From contig NC_073305.1 in NCBI RefSeq assembly GCF_027595985.1, forward strand, positions 107,864,535 to 107,928,534: a DNA stretch of 64,000 bases, written 5' to 3'. This DNA is from Sorex araneus. Lineage: Eukaryota; Chordata; Mammalia; Eulipotyphla; Soricidae. Below, in pieces: positions 11,383 to 23,711 of the stretch. The notes under the pieces are model-generated. The model did no database searches. It worked only from the letters and a program-made list of their open reading frames with translations, and had not been told where the DNA came from. Numbering within the stretch: the first letter of the stretch is position 1; the number at the start of each line of letters is the position of its first letter. The position numbers and the translations under genes were made by a program.

Positions 11383-11785
11383 GGGCTGGAGAGATAGTAC
11401 ATTGGATAAGTACATATGCCCATACTGAGTTTGATCCCCAGGACTAAATATGGTTCTCCTGGGAGCCGGAGCAATAGTACAGCGGGTAGGGCGTTTGCCT
11501 TGCACATGGCCAGTGTGGGTTCGATTCCCAGCTTACCATAAGGTTTCTCAACAATGCCAGGAGTAATTCCTGGGTGCAAAGCCATGAGTAATTCCTGGGT
11601 GCAAAGCCAGAAGAAACCCCTGTGCATTTCTGGGTGTGCCCCAAAAAGTCAAAAGAAAAAAAGAAAAATATATGGTTCTCTACACCTGCCAAGAGTGATC
11701 CCTGAGAGCAGAGGTCAGGAGTGTAGCCTAAGATCCTGAGCATAGTAGGATGTCACCCAAAATCCAAAGCAAAGGAACAAATAAA
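11383..11785 (+). mobile_element. Old SOR SINE split by a younger SOR
   Basis: Head 11383-11458 (GGGCTGGAGAGATAGTACAT) and body 11670-11785 belong together. The gap is the insertion at 11459-11669. Confidence 0.8.
11459..11669 (+). mobile_element. Young SOR SINE with internal duplication
   Basis: Target duplication ATATGGTTCTC (11448-11458 and 11670-11680). A 24-bp body unit (GAGTAATTCCTGGGTGCAAA…) is duplicated in tandem at about 11561-11608. Confidence 0.9.
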
Positions 11786-12117
11786 CAAAATCTTTCTAAG
11801 AATATACAGTTAAATATGTTTTGATGCATATCTAAGTTACTATAGATGTGCAATTCCTTAATTTCTTTATCTTCAAATGACCCTTTGGATTGAAATTTTA
11901 TAAAATATAGTGTCTAATATCTTGATCTAATGAGATCACTTGTACCAATCCACCTAGCTGCAAAAAAATACCAACATTTTACTTCCCTTATAATCTGCAA
12001 TTCCATCTAATCACTTTTTCCTAATTACTCTTTAGTCATTTTATAGAAATAATCTTTTAGTTATATAGTGCAATTTGTGTTAATACAGATTAGTTATATT
12101 CATTCTTAATGTCAAAA

Positions 12118-12360
12118 GCACAGCAGGTAGGGCCTTTGTCTTGCACGTGGCTGACCTGGTTCGATTCCTCCATCCCTCTCAGAAAGCCCGGCAAGCTACC
12201 AAAGAGCATCCCAACTGCATGGCAGAGCCTGGAAAGCTACCCGTGGCATATTTGATATGCCAAAAACAGTAACAACTAATCTGACAATGGAGATGTTACT
12301 TGTGCCCCTCTCCCCGCCCAGAGCAAATTGATGAACAACGGGACGACAGTGCTACAGTAC
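12118..12360 (+). mobile_element. Composite SOR-RTE SINE, slightly 5'-truncated
   Basis: Starts inside the tRNA A box (GCACAGCAGGTAGGG). Then B box GGTTCGATTCC, RTE 5'-UTR segment, RTE 3' tip with a 9-bp pyrimidine-rich insertion, and the ACAGTGCTACAGTA tail. Confidence 0.85.
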
Positions 12361-12838
12361 TACTAATTATATATTTTAATGCATATTAGCTTATTAAAAT
12401 GTGAAATTCTTAGTTGCACAGTTTTTATAAAAGTATATGTGTGTGAAGCCCACATATTTATCATGTTTTAAGATGTTTGTGTTTCACTCGAAATTTCCTT
12501 TTCAGTCAGTCCATCCCACCCCACTGTGGTTCTGAGATGGTTCATAAATATCTCACCATGTGCCCTTGTAGAGTTTCCTTCCACAATGAATAAAGATGAA
12601 CTTGGAAACACGTAGGATATTAGAAAATTATAAATTTATAGAAAGGGATGTTAAATGTCTTAACTAACTCCATCTTGTGTCCAAGAATCCATCTTACTGA
12701 ACTGTTAACTTCAAAAATGATACTACTTCACCAGCAATAACTGGTTTCCACTAGACATGATGTTTTCTGATAATAGTGCAATTTTTAAATTTTTTCCTAA
12801 GCAACCAAGCGTTTTTTTTTTATTAAAAATAAAATTTT

Positions 12839-13018
12839 GGGGGCTGGAGCAATAGTACAGCGGGTAGGGCATTTGCTTTGCATGTGGCCAACCCAGGTTT
12901 GATTCCCAGTATCCCATATGGTCCTCTGAGCACCTCTAGGGGTGATTCCTGAGTGCAGAACCAGGAGTAACCCCTGTGAATTACCAGGTGTGACCCATAA
13001 AGCAAAAACAAAAATTAA
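12839..13018 (+). mobile_element. SOR SINE, first of three in tandem
   Basis: GGGCTGGAGCAATAGTACAG head, body and A-rich tail. Confidence 0.88.
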
Positions 13019-13205
13019 AAGTCTAAGCCTGAGTGATAGGATAGCAGGTAAGAAGCTTGCCTTGCATGTGACTGACCTGGGTTCAATCCCTGGCATCACA
13101 TACGGGCCCTGAGAACCATCAGGAATGATCCCTGATTGCAGAGCCAAGAGTAAGCCCTGAGCACTTCCACATGTGGCTCAAAACCAAAAGATAAATAAAC
13201 AAACA
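13019..13205 (+). mobile_element. Old SOR SINE, second of three in tandem
   Basis: CCTTGCATGTGACTGACCTG head, CAGAGCCAAGAGTAAGCCCT body block, AAATAAACAAACAAATT tail. It starts directly after the tail of the first. Confidence 0.8.
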
Positions 13206-13217
13206 AATTAAAAGCCA

Positions 13218-13400
13218 GTGGGGTTTGGAGAGATATGTTGGGTAGGGCACTTGCCTTGCATATAACCAACTTGCATTTTATCCCCAATACCACATATGGT
13301 CCCCTGAGCCCACCAGCAATGATCCCAGGGCCAGGAGTAAATCCTTGGATTCACCAGGTGTGGCTTCCAAACAATAAACAAATAAAAAAATAAATAAAAG
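13218..13400 (+). mobile_element. Old SOR SINE, third of three in tandem
   Basis: GGGTTTGGAGAGATATGTTG head, CCACATATGGTCCCCTGAGC body block, A-rich tail. Confidence 0.75.
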
Positions 13401-15043
13401 CCAAGGAACTATAGAAAATGTAATCTATAACCTTGACCATCTTTTGCATTTTTTTCCTTCTTTCCCCATGTCCTTATTCTCTAAAATCTCCCTTAAGCAA
13501 AAGCATTAATAGGATAGTACTTGGGTTTATGCTCTCCAATTTGCAATTTCAAGACACCCAAATTAAAATGTCACAATTTCATCTTAGCCTCTTTGTAGTT
13601 TTTTCCATCAGCAGAGAAAATCTTTAAGGATGCCTCAGCTTTTGTCTTCCATTTTTTTGGGGCCACTTGTCTGTGGAAGCCACTGCAAAGTTGGGAGTCC
13701 TTACAGCAGTCAGAGAGGTTCATGTGGCAGCAGACAGCGAGCATTGAGACCTGCTGAACGTCATCAGGAAGCCCAGATCTTTTTCTAATCACTGAGTGAA
13801 CATTTTCAACATGAATCAACCAGTCCTGCTCAAACCTTCATATGCTTTAGTACTTGCCAACATCTTGACATTAATCTCATGTGAGAGACACTGAACCAGA
13901 GCCATTAGGCCATGGTAATCCCAAGTTTCAGATCCACAGAAACTATTTAGTAATGCATATTTATTATTTTTAAGATGTTATGTTTGAGGTCATTATTTGG
14001 TCAGTTAGGCAGTAATAGGTACTGTTCCTGATTCTTTTTCTGATTTTTAAAATCTTAGTTTTTGTGTATTCTAAAACTTCATGATAAAGAAATCTTAGAG
14101 TATGTCATTAACAAAGGACTTGAAAATCTAATTTTAGTTATTGGTTTGAGCCTTACCCTAAACTTTTTCTAAAGAAATCACGTTTACTGAATTTTCAGAA
14201 GAGCTGGAAGAGCTATATGTCCAAGGTAAAAACATCTCTTGTCTTAGCGATTTATCAACTTAAGTCTTACAATTTAGTAATACATTCAATTATTTGTGTA
14301 GCACATAATAAAGAACACAGTTCACATGTTACAAAGGAAAGCAGGACACTGAAATATGCACAGACATTTCTTATTAGCATATGCATGTTTTCATGTGTTT
14401 TATTATTCATCCTTTTAATTGCATATTATTTTTACTCCTTAAAAATAATCCTTTTGTGGTATCTCATGCAATCTTCTATTCTATGACCATCTCAGGGCCT
14501 TCAGTCTAGTAGGTGCTCAACAAATAAGAAAATATCTAACTAAACCAATCAGTGATTGCCATTAATTCTGGTAGCAAAGGATTAGATTTTTTGATCCTTG
14601 TGCTACATATTGTCATTAACACTTTTTGACCTGTAACCCATGTCATAAACCACATTGAGGTAGGTGTTTGAAAAAACAACCAACTTTCTGTAGCAATCAT
14701 ACATAACTGGGCAAGCAACTTGCATCACTGTGAACCTGAAACATATACCCTACTTACCACCTGCAAATTTTGGCTTGCCATTATGCCCTCAGGAATGCTA
14801 GGATTAAGTCACAAAGATACATAGGGCACAATCTCTGTTTTTTGAGTCAAAGTTTACCAACGTCTCTGAATAATGCTGTTATTTGTCTTGGAAAAAATAA
14901 ATATTTAATTTCAAAATTGTCAAGACAAAATTATAGATCTGTTTCTTTTTATTTGTATGATATATGAAAACAATATTCTACAATGTAAAATTTGAACAGC
15001 TAGTAGTTTTCCAGGCAAATAGAAGGGAGTGAAGTTGTCAAAA
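13401..15043. other. Single-copy DNA, no gene seen
   Basis: 13620-13870 has average base composition without an ORF I recognise. The remainder is AT-rich. 11786-12117 and 12361-12838 are similar. Confidence 0.5.
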
Positions 15044-15200
15044 TCTGGGCCAAGAGATAGTTAATAGACTGGAGTGTATGCTTTGCATATACGAGACCTG
15101 ATTTCTATCCCTGAAAACACATAGTCCTCAAACCAAGAGTGAGTCTCTAAATACCGCTGCAAAGCGAAGCAGCAAAGCAAAGCAAAACAAAACAAAACTG
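15044..15200 (+). mobile_element. Old SOR SINE
   Basis: GGGCCAAGAGATAGTTAATA head. The tail carries AGCAAAGCAAAGCAAAAC pentamer repeats. Confidence 0.55.
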
Positions 15201-15384
15201 CCAAATTCTGGCATTAGTAACGATGACCTCGGGGAAACCCTATCTTCTCACAAACTTGGGTGACTAGTTTGAACATAAATTTTTGAACACAGACACAAGT
15301 GAATCTTGAATTAAAAACATTGGGAAGATAATATTTCATAAACTGACTTTAGAAGCTGAGCTAACCAACTTTATATTTATTTTA

Positions 15385-15964
15385 TTTTACTTTATTTAAA
15401 ACTTTTTTATTGAATCACCATGTGGAAAGTTACACAGCTTTCAGGCTTAAGTCTCAGTTATACAATGCTCAAACACCCATCCCTTCACCAGTGCACATAT
15501 TCCATCACAGGGAACTCCAGTATACCTCCCCCTGCACCCTGCACTCCACCCCCCCCGCCTGTGTAACTGATAAATTTCACTTTACTTTTCTCTTTACTTT
15601 GATTACATTCAATATTTCAACAAAAAGCTCACTATTATTGTTTGGAGTTTCCCCCCCAAAGTCAGACCTGTTGAAAAGGAAGCATTTGATAATTTGTTTT
15701 CCATTGCTGACAATGAAGAGATATGAGGTCTTGGATTTCTGTATTTTAGTAACTAAGTCCAGGGAAATTTCTGCCAGAAATTGCATCACTGCAAGCTCAT
15801 ACCTCCCTCTTGTGGTCGTCATAAGATGGTGGTCGTGGCTCACTTCACAGTCTAGACACATTTCTGCAAGAAGCTGCTGGTGCCCAAAGTAGTTTAGCTG
15901 GCCTCTGGGGCCATGTTTGTGCAGTAGCGGAAAGGTTACATATTATATCGTGGCGGGGGGCGGC
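15385..15964 (-). mobile_element. ORF-less L1 derivative
   Basis: Same family: TTGAATCACCATGTGGAAAG at the tail side and ATAAGATGGTGGTCGTGGCT (YY1-like core) towards the 5' end. Bounded by AACTTTATATTTATTTTA/AACCTTATGTTTATTTTA (15367-15384 and 15965-15982). Confidence 0.75.
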
Positions 15965-16278
15965 AACCTTATGTTTATTTTAACCTTATGTTTATTTCTT
16001 GAATTATTTCTGCTATTATTTTTTATTTATGCATTTAGATAAATGAATGATATACTTGAATACTTGAATCCAATAACTGTGAAAGTAAAATGTAAAATTC
16101 AGGTACTTAGGACATAAATCTTCAAACCTTAAAAAATTATAGGACATGTAAAAAAGACAAAGAAGCAACTTGAAGGAGCTCCTGTTGGCTAAGCCTGGGA
16201 TGATCGGAACAACAGAATTAGTGAGAAAAATGATGATAATAATGAGTTATAACTCAGGAATTAAATAATAATGAGACT

Positions 16279-16443
16279 GGGGCCGGAGCGATAGCACAGC
16301 GGGTAGGGCGTTTGCCTTGCACTCGGCTGACCTGGGTTCGATCCCCGGCATCCCATATGGTCCCCCGAGCACCGCCAGGAGTAATTTTTGAGTGCATGAG
16401 CCAGGAGTAACCCCTGAGCATCGCTGGGTGTGACCCAAAAAGC

Positions 16444-16467
<24 letters not shown>
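16279..16467 (+). mobile_element. Young SOR SINE with (TAA)n tail
   Basis: Duplication AATAATAATGAGACT (16264-16278 and 16468-16482). Near-consensus head and body. The tail has become a (TAA)n microsatellite. Confidence 0.95.

Positions 16468-16476
<9 letters not shown>
16444..16476. repeat. (TAA)n microsatellite
   Basis: About ten TAA units grown from the tail and target duplication of the SOR at 16279. Confidence 0.97.
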
Positions 16477-16479
<3 letters not shown>

Positions 16480-16603
16480 ACTATGTAAAATCAATGATTT
16501 ACTCAATAAATAAGTGAAAAATAAGGTTTTTCTTTAGGTGAAAATAAGATAAAGATTTCCATTAAAGAAAATTCTAAGTAGTAAGTATAGAAAGAGTAAT
16601 GGA

Positions 16604-16925
16604 CATTGGGACTAGAGAGATGGAACACGTGTTAAAATTCATACCTTGTGTGTGCCTGAACTGGTTCAATTTTTTTTTTTTTGCTTTTTGGGTTACACCC
16701 AGGGATGCTCAGGGGGTAATCCTTGTTCTGCGCTCAGGAATTGCTCCCAGCAGTGCTCCGGGGACCATATGGCATGCTGGGAATTGGCTGGGTCGGCTGC
16801 AGGCAAGGCAAATGCCATACCCACTTGCTGTACTATCGCTCCAGCCCCCAGAACTGGTTCAATTCTTGACAGTACATGGTTCCTGAGCATTGCTGGGTGT
16901 GGCCCTGACAGGGAATCTCCACATG
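16604..16925 (+). mobile_element. Old SOR SINE split by a younger one
   Basis: Head 16604-16671 and rest 16865-16925 (GAGCATTGCTGGGTGTGGCC). Confidence 0.65.
16672..16850 (-). mobile_element. Young SOR SINE inside an old SOR
   Basis: Perfect 14-bp duplication GAACTGGTTCAATT (16658-16671 and 16851-16864). Antisense body and head. Confidence 0.93.
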
Positions 16926-17229
16926 ACAGGGGATGAGCAGCACTACACTCTTGGGTCTTTGCATTAAACTCAATCCAGGTATCAAAACTCATTGAGAGGG
17001 GTCCCTGGCCTCCTGAGAACGGCTTGGAGCACACCTCCAAAGAGTGTTAAAAGTATATTTGACAAAACAGAATAATAATAGCTTTAAACAAGAATCATCT
17101 ATAATCATGGTATTAGCATTAGTAAGTGAAAATATTACATAGTCTCAGAAGTCTTTTCCCACTGGATATTTAATAGTAACAATGAAAACAATAATGGTAC
17201 AATGCAGAAACCTGGCAGCCACGATTTTA

Positions 17230-18576
17230 TTTTTTTAAATTTTTTAAAAATTTATTTCATTCTTTAATTAGTGAGTCACCATAAGGGTACAGATACAAAT
17301 TCACACATTTTTGAGCTTGTTTTTCCCTCATACACTGTTCGCAAACACATCCCTCCACCACTGCACATTCTCTACCACCAATAAGCCCAGTATCCCTCCC
17401 ACCCCCCAATCCCATCTCCCCCTCACCCCACCCTGCCTCTGTGGCAGGGTATTCCCTTTTTATCTCTCTCTCTCTCTCCAATTGGGTGTTGTGGTTTGCA
17501 ATAGGGGCATTGAGTGGCCATCATGTTCAGTCTCTAGGCTACTTTCAGTACACATCTCCCTTCCCGCGCAGGATCTCCAACGACATTTTACTTGGTGTTC
17601 CCTTCTCTATCTGAGATGCCTTTTTCCCCAGCATGTGAGACCAGCTTCCAAGCCATGGAGCCAACCTACTGGTACTTATTTCTACTATTCTTGGATATTG
17701 GTCTCCTACTCTGTTATTTTATATTCCACAGGTGAGTGCAATCTTTCTATGTCTGTCTCTCTCTTTCTGACTCATTTCACTTAGCATGATACTTTCCATG
17801 TTGATCCACTTATATGCAAAGTTCATGACTTCATTTCTTCGAACAGCTGCATAGTATTCCATTGTATAGATGTATCAGAGTTTCTTTAACCAGTTATTTG
17901 TTCTTGGGCACTCAGGTTTTTTCCAGATTCTGGCTATTGTAAACAGTGCTGCGATGAACATATAAGTGCAGATGTCATTTCGACTATACTTTTTTGCTTC
18001 TCAGGGTTATATTCCCAGTAATGGTATTGCTGGGTCAAATGGAAGCTCAATTTCTAATTTTTTGAGAAGCGTCCATATTATTTTCCAAAAGGGCTGAACC
18101 AGCCGGCATTCCCACCAGCAGTGTAGAAGGGTCCCTTTCTTCCCACATCCTCTCCAACAGCGGTTGCTTTTGTTCTTTTGGATGTGTGCCAGTCTCTGTG
18201 GTGTGAGGTGGTACCTCATGGTTGTTTTTATCTGTATCTCCCTGATGACTAGTGATGTAGAGCACTTTTTCATGTGCCTTTTGGCCATCATATCTTTTCC
18301 TTGGGAAAGTCTCTGTTCATTTCTTTGGCCCATTTTCTGATGGGGTTGGATGTTTTCTTCTTGTAGAGTTCAACCAGTGCTTATATATCCTTGATATCAA
18401 CCCCTTATCTGATGGGTATTGGGTGAATATCCTTTCCCATTCTGTAGATTGTCTTTGTATTCTGTTCACTGTATCTTTTGCGGTGCAGAAGCTTCTTAGT
18501 TTAATGTAGTCCCATTTGTTTATCTCTGTTTCCTCTTGGTTGGTCAGTTGCGTGACATCTTTGAAAAAACTGTTGT
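17230..18576 (-). mobile_element. L1 LINE, 5'-truncated
   Basis: Bounded by GGCAGCCACGATTTTA/GGTAGCCACCATTTTA (17214-17229 and 18577-18592). A 108-residue open stretch at 18333-18007 carries the L1 ORF2 C-terminal signature ([50 protein letters not shown]). The 3' UTR follows to the left and ends in an A-rich tail. Confidence 0.92.
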
Positions 18577-18994
18577 GGTAGCCACCATTTTAAATGACAA
18601 AAAGCTAGCATCAACAAGTAAGGGACACAGTGATATCCAATGCATCTTCCTTCTGTGGAAGATAAGCATTGCTTCTGTGGTGTTCTTGTCCAAAATGCGT
18701 AACTAAAACTTAATCATGAGAAAACATTCAACTGAAACTTATTACTCAGAGTAACAGGCTGGTGCTCTTCAAAAGTGTGAGGGTCCTAAAAGACACAGAA
18801 GCACTGAGAATTATCTAGATCAGGGCTCTAGAACTTTAGCACACATGATAAACACCTAGGAGGTTTTGCTAAGATATGGAATGGGACCTCCTGTACTTCT
18901 CTCTGAGTTTCTGGTTCATAGATCTAGTATATGACCTAAAAATTACATACATAGTAAATTCCTGGGTGAACCACATTTTTTATGGTCTGAGGAC

Positions 18995-19145
18995 CACAAT
19001 TTTATTTTTAAAGACAATTTTATCGAGGTACCTAGGTTTAGAATACTGTTAATTCTAAATTTTTCGTGGGTGCATCATTCAAATACCACATCCATCACAA
19101 AATGCCCACTTCCCTCCACCAATGTTCCAAGGACTCTCGAGACCA
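18995..19145 (-). mobile_element. L1 3'-end fragment
   Basis: Antisense L1 3' UTR: T-rich start, then CCCACTTCCCTCCACCAATG. Ends are degraded. Confidence 0.5.
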
Positions 19146-20139
19146 CATTTTGAGACTAGTGTTTGGAAACAGGCATGTGGTATATAGCCTGTCAACTAGA
19201 TCTTGATGATTGCTTCTTTCTAAATAAAGTATCAGAATAAATAAGGCAGTCTAGTAAGGCTAGGAAATTCCATCCGGATCTGTGACACCACCTGCATATT
19301 ATCTGTGATACCATGTTCTAGCCACAAGATTCATAGTCAATAAATAGATGTGAATGAATGGACTGGATCTGGAGGGCACTAATGCCTCAGAGGATTTTCA
19401 CATAACTTAATCTCTTTCTTTCATTATAATACAATTTTAGTGAAATTTCTATACTTCCTCTAAACCCCATTCCATCATGTATCTGATGCCATGACAGTTT
19501 TAAAAGATACCAGACTTCATATAAAAAGAGAGATCTCTGCTCAAGGGTTTTACTTTTCTTGAAATGTTCTTTTAATGAATATTCATTCTTACATTTACAG
19601 AAACCTTTAAAGCACACAAACTTCCAGCCCCTGGGGAAGTTCTTCTTTGACTTTGCCTGAGCTCTATCACCCTGAGAGCTTGTACTTAATTCTTGGCAAA
19701 ACTTATTTCTTGCCTGACTGTATATCTTATCCTAAAATTCTTTTCTGACATAAAGGAAAGGACCTGGCTTTTGAGTAGAGGTTATGACTGGCTGTTTTAT
19801 TTTCTTGCAAAGAGCGTCACCTTGGCTCAGCCTGGGTACTACAGTTTTCCCTAATATGAGTTGTCAAGATTAATTCTCAAATTGAGTAGGTCAAGTGGAA
19901 TTCAGTTGAGCCTGATGGCTGCCTACTGGGGTACCCAGGTGTCTGATATGGGGGCAGCTCACTTGAATATTTTTAGTCCTGACTTCCATGACCACTCATC
20001 CCACCAACAAGAATCAACACATTTAATTGAGTATTATATTTTATGATATGTTGTCACTTTAGGAACATAGACTAGTTCTAAGAGAGACTGTCTGAGCCAT
20101 ATGGCAAAAAAGATTTACCATTTAGTCCTTTTCTCTTTT

Positions 20140-20297
20140 CTTGGATTTTGGGCCACACAGGTGGTGCTTGGGAATTACTCCTGGCTCTGTGACTAGGGGT
20201 CACTCCAAGAAGTTCACAGAGGACTTACGTGGTACAGGCCAAGATTGTCCACATGCAAGGCAAATGCTTTACCCCTTGTACTCTCTTTTTCTAGTCT
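20140..20297 (-). mobile_element. Old SOR SINE
   Basis: Antisense: GGGAATTACTCCTGGCTCTG to CATGCAAGGCAAATGC. Confidence 0.7.
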
Positions 20298-21140
20298 GCA
20301 TTTAGTCATTTTCAGAACAGGTTTACCTACATCAGGTATAGAAACTAATTAGGAAATGTGGCAACAAAAGTACATTTTCAGTACTCTCTTTAATTAGAAT
20401 CTAGATAAAAACAGGGTTTGTGATATAAGTGATAACATTTGAATGAGATTTTTAATTTTGTATAGATTTTATCATTATTGATTTCTGGCTTTTATAACTA
20501 TAATGATAATGTAAGATATTAGCATTTTAAGAGTCTCTGTAGTGAGTCTAGGGGAATCACTTGCTCAATTTTAAAGCTTTCTGTTATAAAAATTAAACAG
20601 CTCTCATTTTTTTCCACATAAGCTTAGTGTTACAAGGTTAGTGAACTTGAAGATGTGTTAATAAGACTACTCGGACTATGAGTGATTAGGGAAGTTACTC
20701 CAATCTGAATTGTTTCCTGAGTTACAAGGAAAAGTCCATAAATGTCCAATTCTAAACAACCAGCTTGACCTATAGGTTCTAATATCACTTAAACTTTAAC
20801 AGAAATAGAACAAATACAAAGCACATTCTGAGTTCAAAGTGGGAGAAAAAGGAGTTGACATGCAATAGGCCTCTCAACTGCAGCTCTGTCAGGAGACATA
20901 CTAGTGATAACTTTCACGGCAAAAAGCACTTGAATGGCTCATAACAAGAATGTTCTGCATTATTTGTTCGTATTACTATAAGATTTTGTTATAATGAAAC
21001 CCCTGGTTGCCAGCTGGTGCCTTTGTAAAGACCAAAAAGTCCTGCTTGAGATGTACATCAAGCAGAGTGCCTGGTTTAGGAAACTAATTAGCATAGAGAT
21101 TCAGAAATGGGGAAGATTTTCAACTTTGAGTACATCCCTT

Positions 21141-21326
21141 TCTCTCCCTCCCTCCCTCCCTCCCTCCCTCCCTCCCTCCCTCCCTCCCTCCCTCCCTCCC
21201 TCCCTCCCTCCCTTCTTTCCTTCCTTCCTTCCTTCCTTCCTTCCTTCCTTCCTTCCTTCCTTCCTTCCTTCCTTCCTTCCTTCCTTCCTTCCTTCCTTCC
21301 TTCCTTCCTTCCTTCCTTCCTTCCTC
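21141..21326. repeat. (CCCT)n then (CCTT)n polypyrimidine tract
   Basis: About 70 bp of CCCT repeats change abruptly to about 115 bp of CCTT repeats, pure pyrimidine on the plus strand. Long open frames here are repeat artefacts. Confidence 0.99.
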
Positions 21327-21331
21327 CAAAC

Positions 21332-21460
21332 AAACCTATTCTGAGAGGCCCTAGACAGTACAGCTGCTGAGGCACTTCCTTTGCATGCTGATTTAATCTT
21401 TGCCACCACATATGAAATCTAGAGCCCTACTAGGAGTGACCCTATGGGTTGAACCAGGAG
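21332..21460 (+). mobile_element. Possible old SOR SINE
   Basis: CCACCACATATGAAATCTAG and GAACCAGGAGTAAG blocks only; diverged. Confidence 0.4.
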
Positions 21461-22014
21461 TAAGTGAAAAAAACTATGCACACTGAAGTTTTTTACAGGT
21501 AGGCTCTGAGAACCACCAGGTGCAACTTCAAAACAAACTTCTGAAAATAGAGCTCCTACCCTTTGGCCTCTAGGTCTCTTCTCACCATCATACTTTTTTG
21601 GGTGACCCAGGTCTGTGTTTCTGATTCCTTGATGTTTTACAAAATGATAGGAAAAAAGGCGTAAGTTATATGATTCCAAAACTGGATCATGAGGGTGAGC
21701 TGAGAAGTCTCTAGAAGCATATTCTTCCTCCTACAACCTTATCCCCAGGGGACAATTTTCACAGAGCCTCCTCTGTGCACATTTTCCTTGTATTCACCAT
21801 ACATAGATAAAAGGCAAGTTTCAGTATCCTCACTTCATTGACAAGGAAAGCAAAGCATCCTAGGGATGAATGATTTTTCCAGAACTACCAACCTGTAAGT
21901 CTCTGATTGTTCATATTTACCTTGTATTTATTGGTTACAGTCTATATGATTGGAGCCTTGTAATGTGCACCAAACATGGTCCCCAATCTTCACAACTTTA
22001 ATCTGGGTTTTGAA

Positions 22015-22172
22015 GTCTTTTTGTTGTTTTGGGACTACAGTTGGTGGTGCTCAGTGCTTATTCCTGGTACTGTGCTCAGGGGTCACTTCTTGTGGGGGCT
22101 AGGGTATGAAGTGATAAGGATGAAACCCAGGTCAATTATATGCAAGTTACCTGCTGCATGATCTTTCCTGCC
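22015..22172 (-). mobile_element. Old SOR SINE
   Basis: Antisense: GGTGGTGCTCAGTGCTTATT to TATATGCAAGTTACCTGCTG. Confidence 0.65.
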
Positions 22173-22715
22173 TCTGAAGTCTTAAATCCCCTGCTATTTT
22201 CTTATTCCCTTTTCCACACAAGTCAAAACTTGTAACCACACATCCTCATCCCACTCTACTGACGTGTACTTACAACAGTAAATGACATCAACAGCAGCTC
22301 CTCCATATTAGATTTTGGGGAAATACAGCTTTCTTGGAAGCTGCTCCTTCTTATAGATTTCACACTTTCTCTTATTCCAGTCTCCTAATTTTTCCAAGGT
22401 TGTATTTTGGTACTGAAAGAATGTTGCCAAATGGTAAGAGAAGAAACTTTGGTGGAGAGGAGCAGAGCTAAGCGTGCCTGCTGGTAATAGCATCTTTGTG
22501 TGCAGGAAGAGCTGGCTGCTCCAAACCCTGAGTCCCATACCACATGATGAGACCACTCACAAGTCTTCAGAAATGTCATGACACCAAGGAGTTGTAACTT
22601 CTACTTTGTTGGATTTGAGGGCATCTGCAGATTTCACAAGAGGTATTGTATAGCATGTCAAAATAATTTATATTGCAAACCATTTCATGAGCAAAATTAT
22701 TTTTCTACTCATTTT

Positions 22716-22881
22716 TTTTGGGGGGGGTCACACCCGACGATGCACAGGGGTTATTCCTGGCTCTTCACTCAGGAATTACCCCTGGCGGTGCTCAGGGGAC
22801 CATATGGGATGCTGGGATTAGAACCCGGGTCGGCCGCGTGCAAGGCAAACGCCCTACCCGCTGTGCTATTGCTCCAGCCCC
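22716..22881 (-). mobile_element. Young SOR SINE
   Basis: Perfect 15-bp duplication TTTTCTACTCATTTT (22701-22715 and 22882-22896). Near-consensus antisense copy. Confidence 0.95.
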
Positions 22882-23014
22882 TTTTCTACTCATTTTAATT
22901 TTAAAAAGTCACTGTAGAAAAAGTCACTGTAGAAATTGAGAATTTTTTTGCGTGAAATGACAATGTGGTTGTTTAAGGAAATATGGACACTAATGTGTGT
23001 GTGTCAGGGTGGGT

Positions 23015-23173
23015 AGGGTTATGGGCCACACCTGGAAGTGCTCAGGAACTAATTTTGACTCTTTGCTTAGTGATAGCTCCTGGAGATGCTGAGGGGAACT
23101 TGTGGGGCCAGGAATCAACCCACATTTTCCTTCATGCAAAGCGTGCGCTCAACCTACTGTGCTATATGGCTTG
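23015..23173 (-). mobile_element. Old SOR SINE
   Basis: Antisense: GGGCCACACCTGGAAGTGCT to CATGCAAAGCGTGCGC. Confidence 0.7.
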
Positions 23174-23356
23174 AAAATTAAGAAATACATAGATGAAACA
23201 AAAAGACAAAATGTTAATAACTGTTGGATCTAGGTGATAAATAAATTGAACTTCATACCAGTATGCCCTATTTTTTTAGTGTATTCATAAATTTTAAAAT
23301 AATATGTGTATTTTTGATGAATCAAACTTGGGTTGTTGCCTGGCTGTGTGCAAGGC

Positions 23357-23705
23357 AAACCATGCTTTCACTCCAGGTGGCCCAAAAGGGGCGGATGAGA
23401 GCTTTCCCCACCCCAAGGGACCCAGCCCTGGCAGCCGACCTCCACTACCCAACCACTGCCACGCTCCAGGCTGCTTTCCACACACTCGGGCCGAGCCTCA
23501 CGCATGAGAGAAGTCCCATGGAACCCAGGAAATGCAGAACTCTGTGATCTTGGACTCTGGGCTCAAGGGGACCCGGGAGCAGAGATCCTCTGCCTGCTTC
23601 CCCCAGTCTCCAATGACCCAGGGATGACAACCATAGCCACCTTCTGCCGGTGCCGATAATCTCCTCATCTGCCATCCTCCAGAACTCATGGCTGCTCCTC
23701 CTGGA
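23357..23705 (+). mobile_element. RTE 5'-UTR fragment
   Basis: Shares with RTE copies 1 and 2 the stretch around CAGAGATCCTCTGCCTGC and the CCACGCTCCAGGCTGCTTTC region, about 85% by eye. It extends some 100 bp further 5' than copy 1, showing more of the family 5' end (…GAGAGCTTTCCCCACCCC…). It has no coding region and runs directly into L1 sequence at about 23712. Confidence 0.75.
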
Positions 23706-23711
23706 AGAGAG

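Larger units (their letters stand above)
18593..21140. other. Mostly single-copy DNA, no gene seen
   Basis: Apart from the L1 remnant at 18995 and the SOR at 20140, no element or gene is recognised. The same holds for 21465-22014 and 22175-22700. Confidence 0.5.

Noticed and set aside
13571..13819. 82-residue minus-strand open frame
   Set aside because: No recognisable family, no promoter or splice context. Probably chance.
21088..21411. Open frames of KEGR/LPPS repeats
   Set aside because: Same artefact from the 21141-21326 pyrimidine tract.
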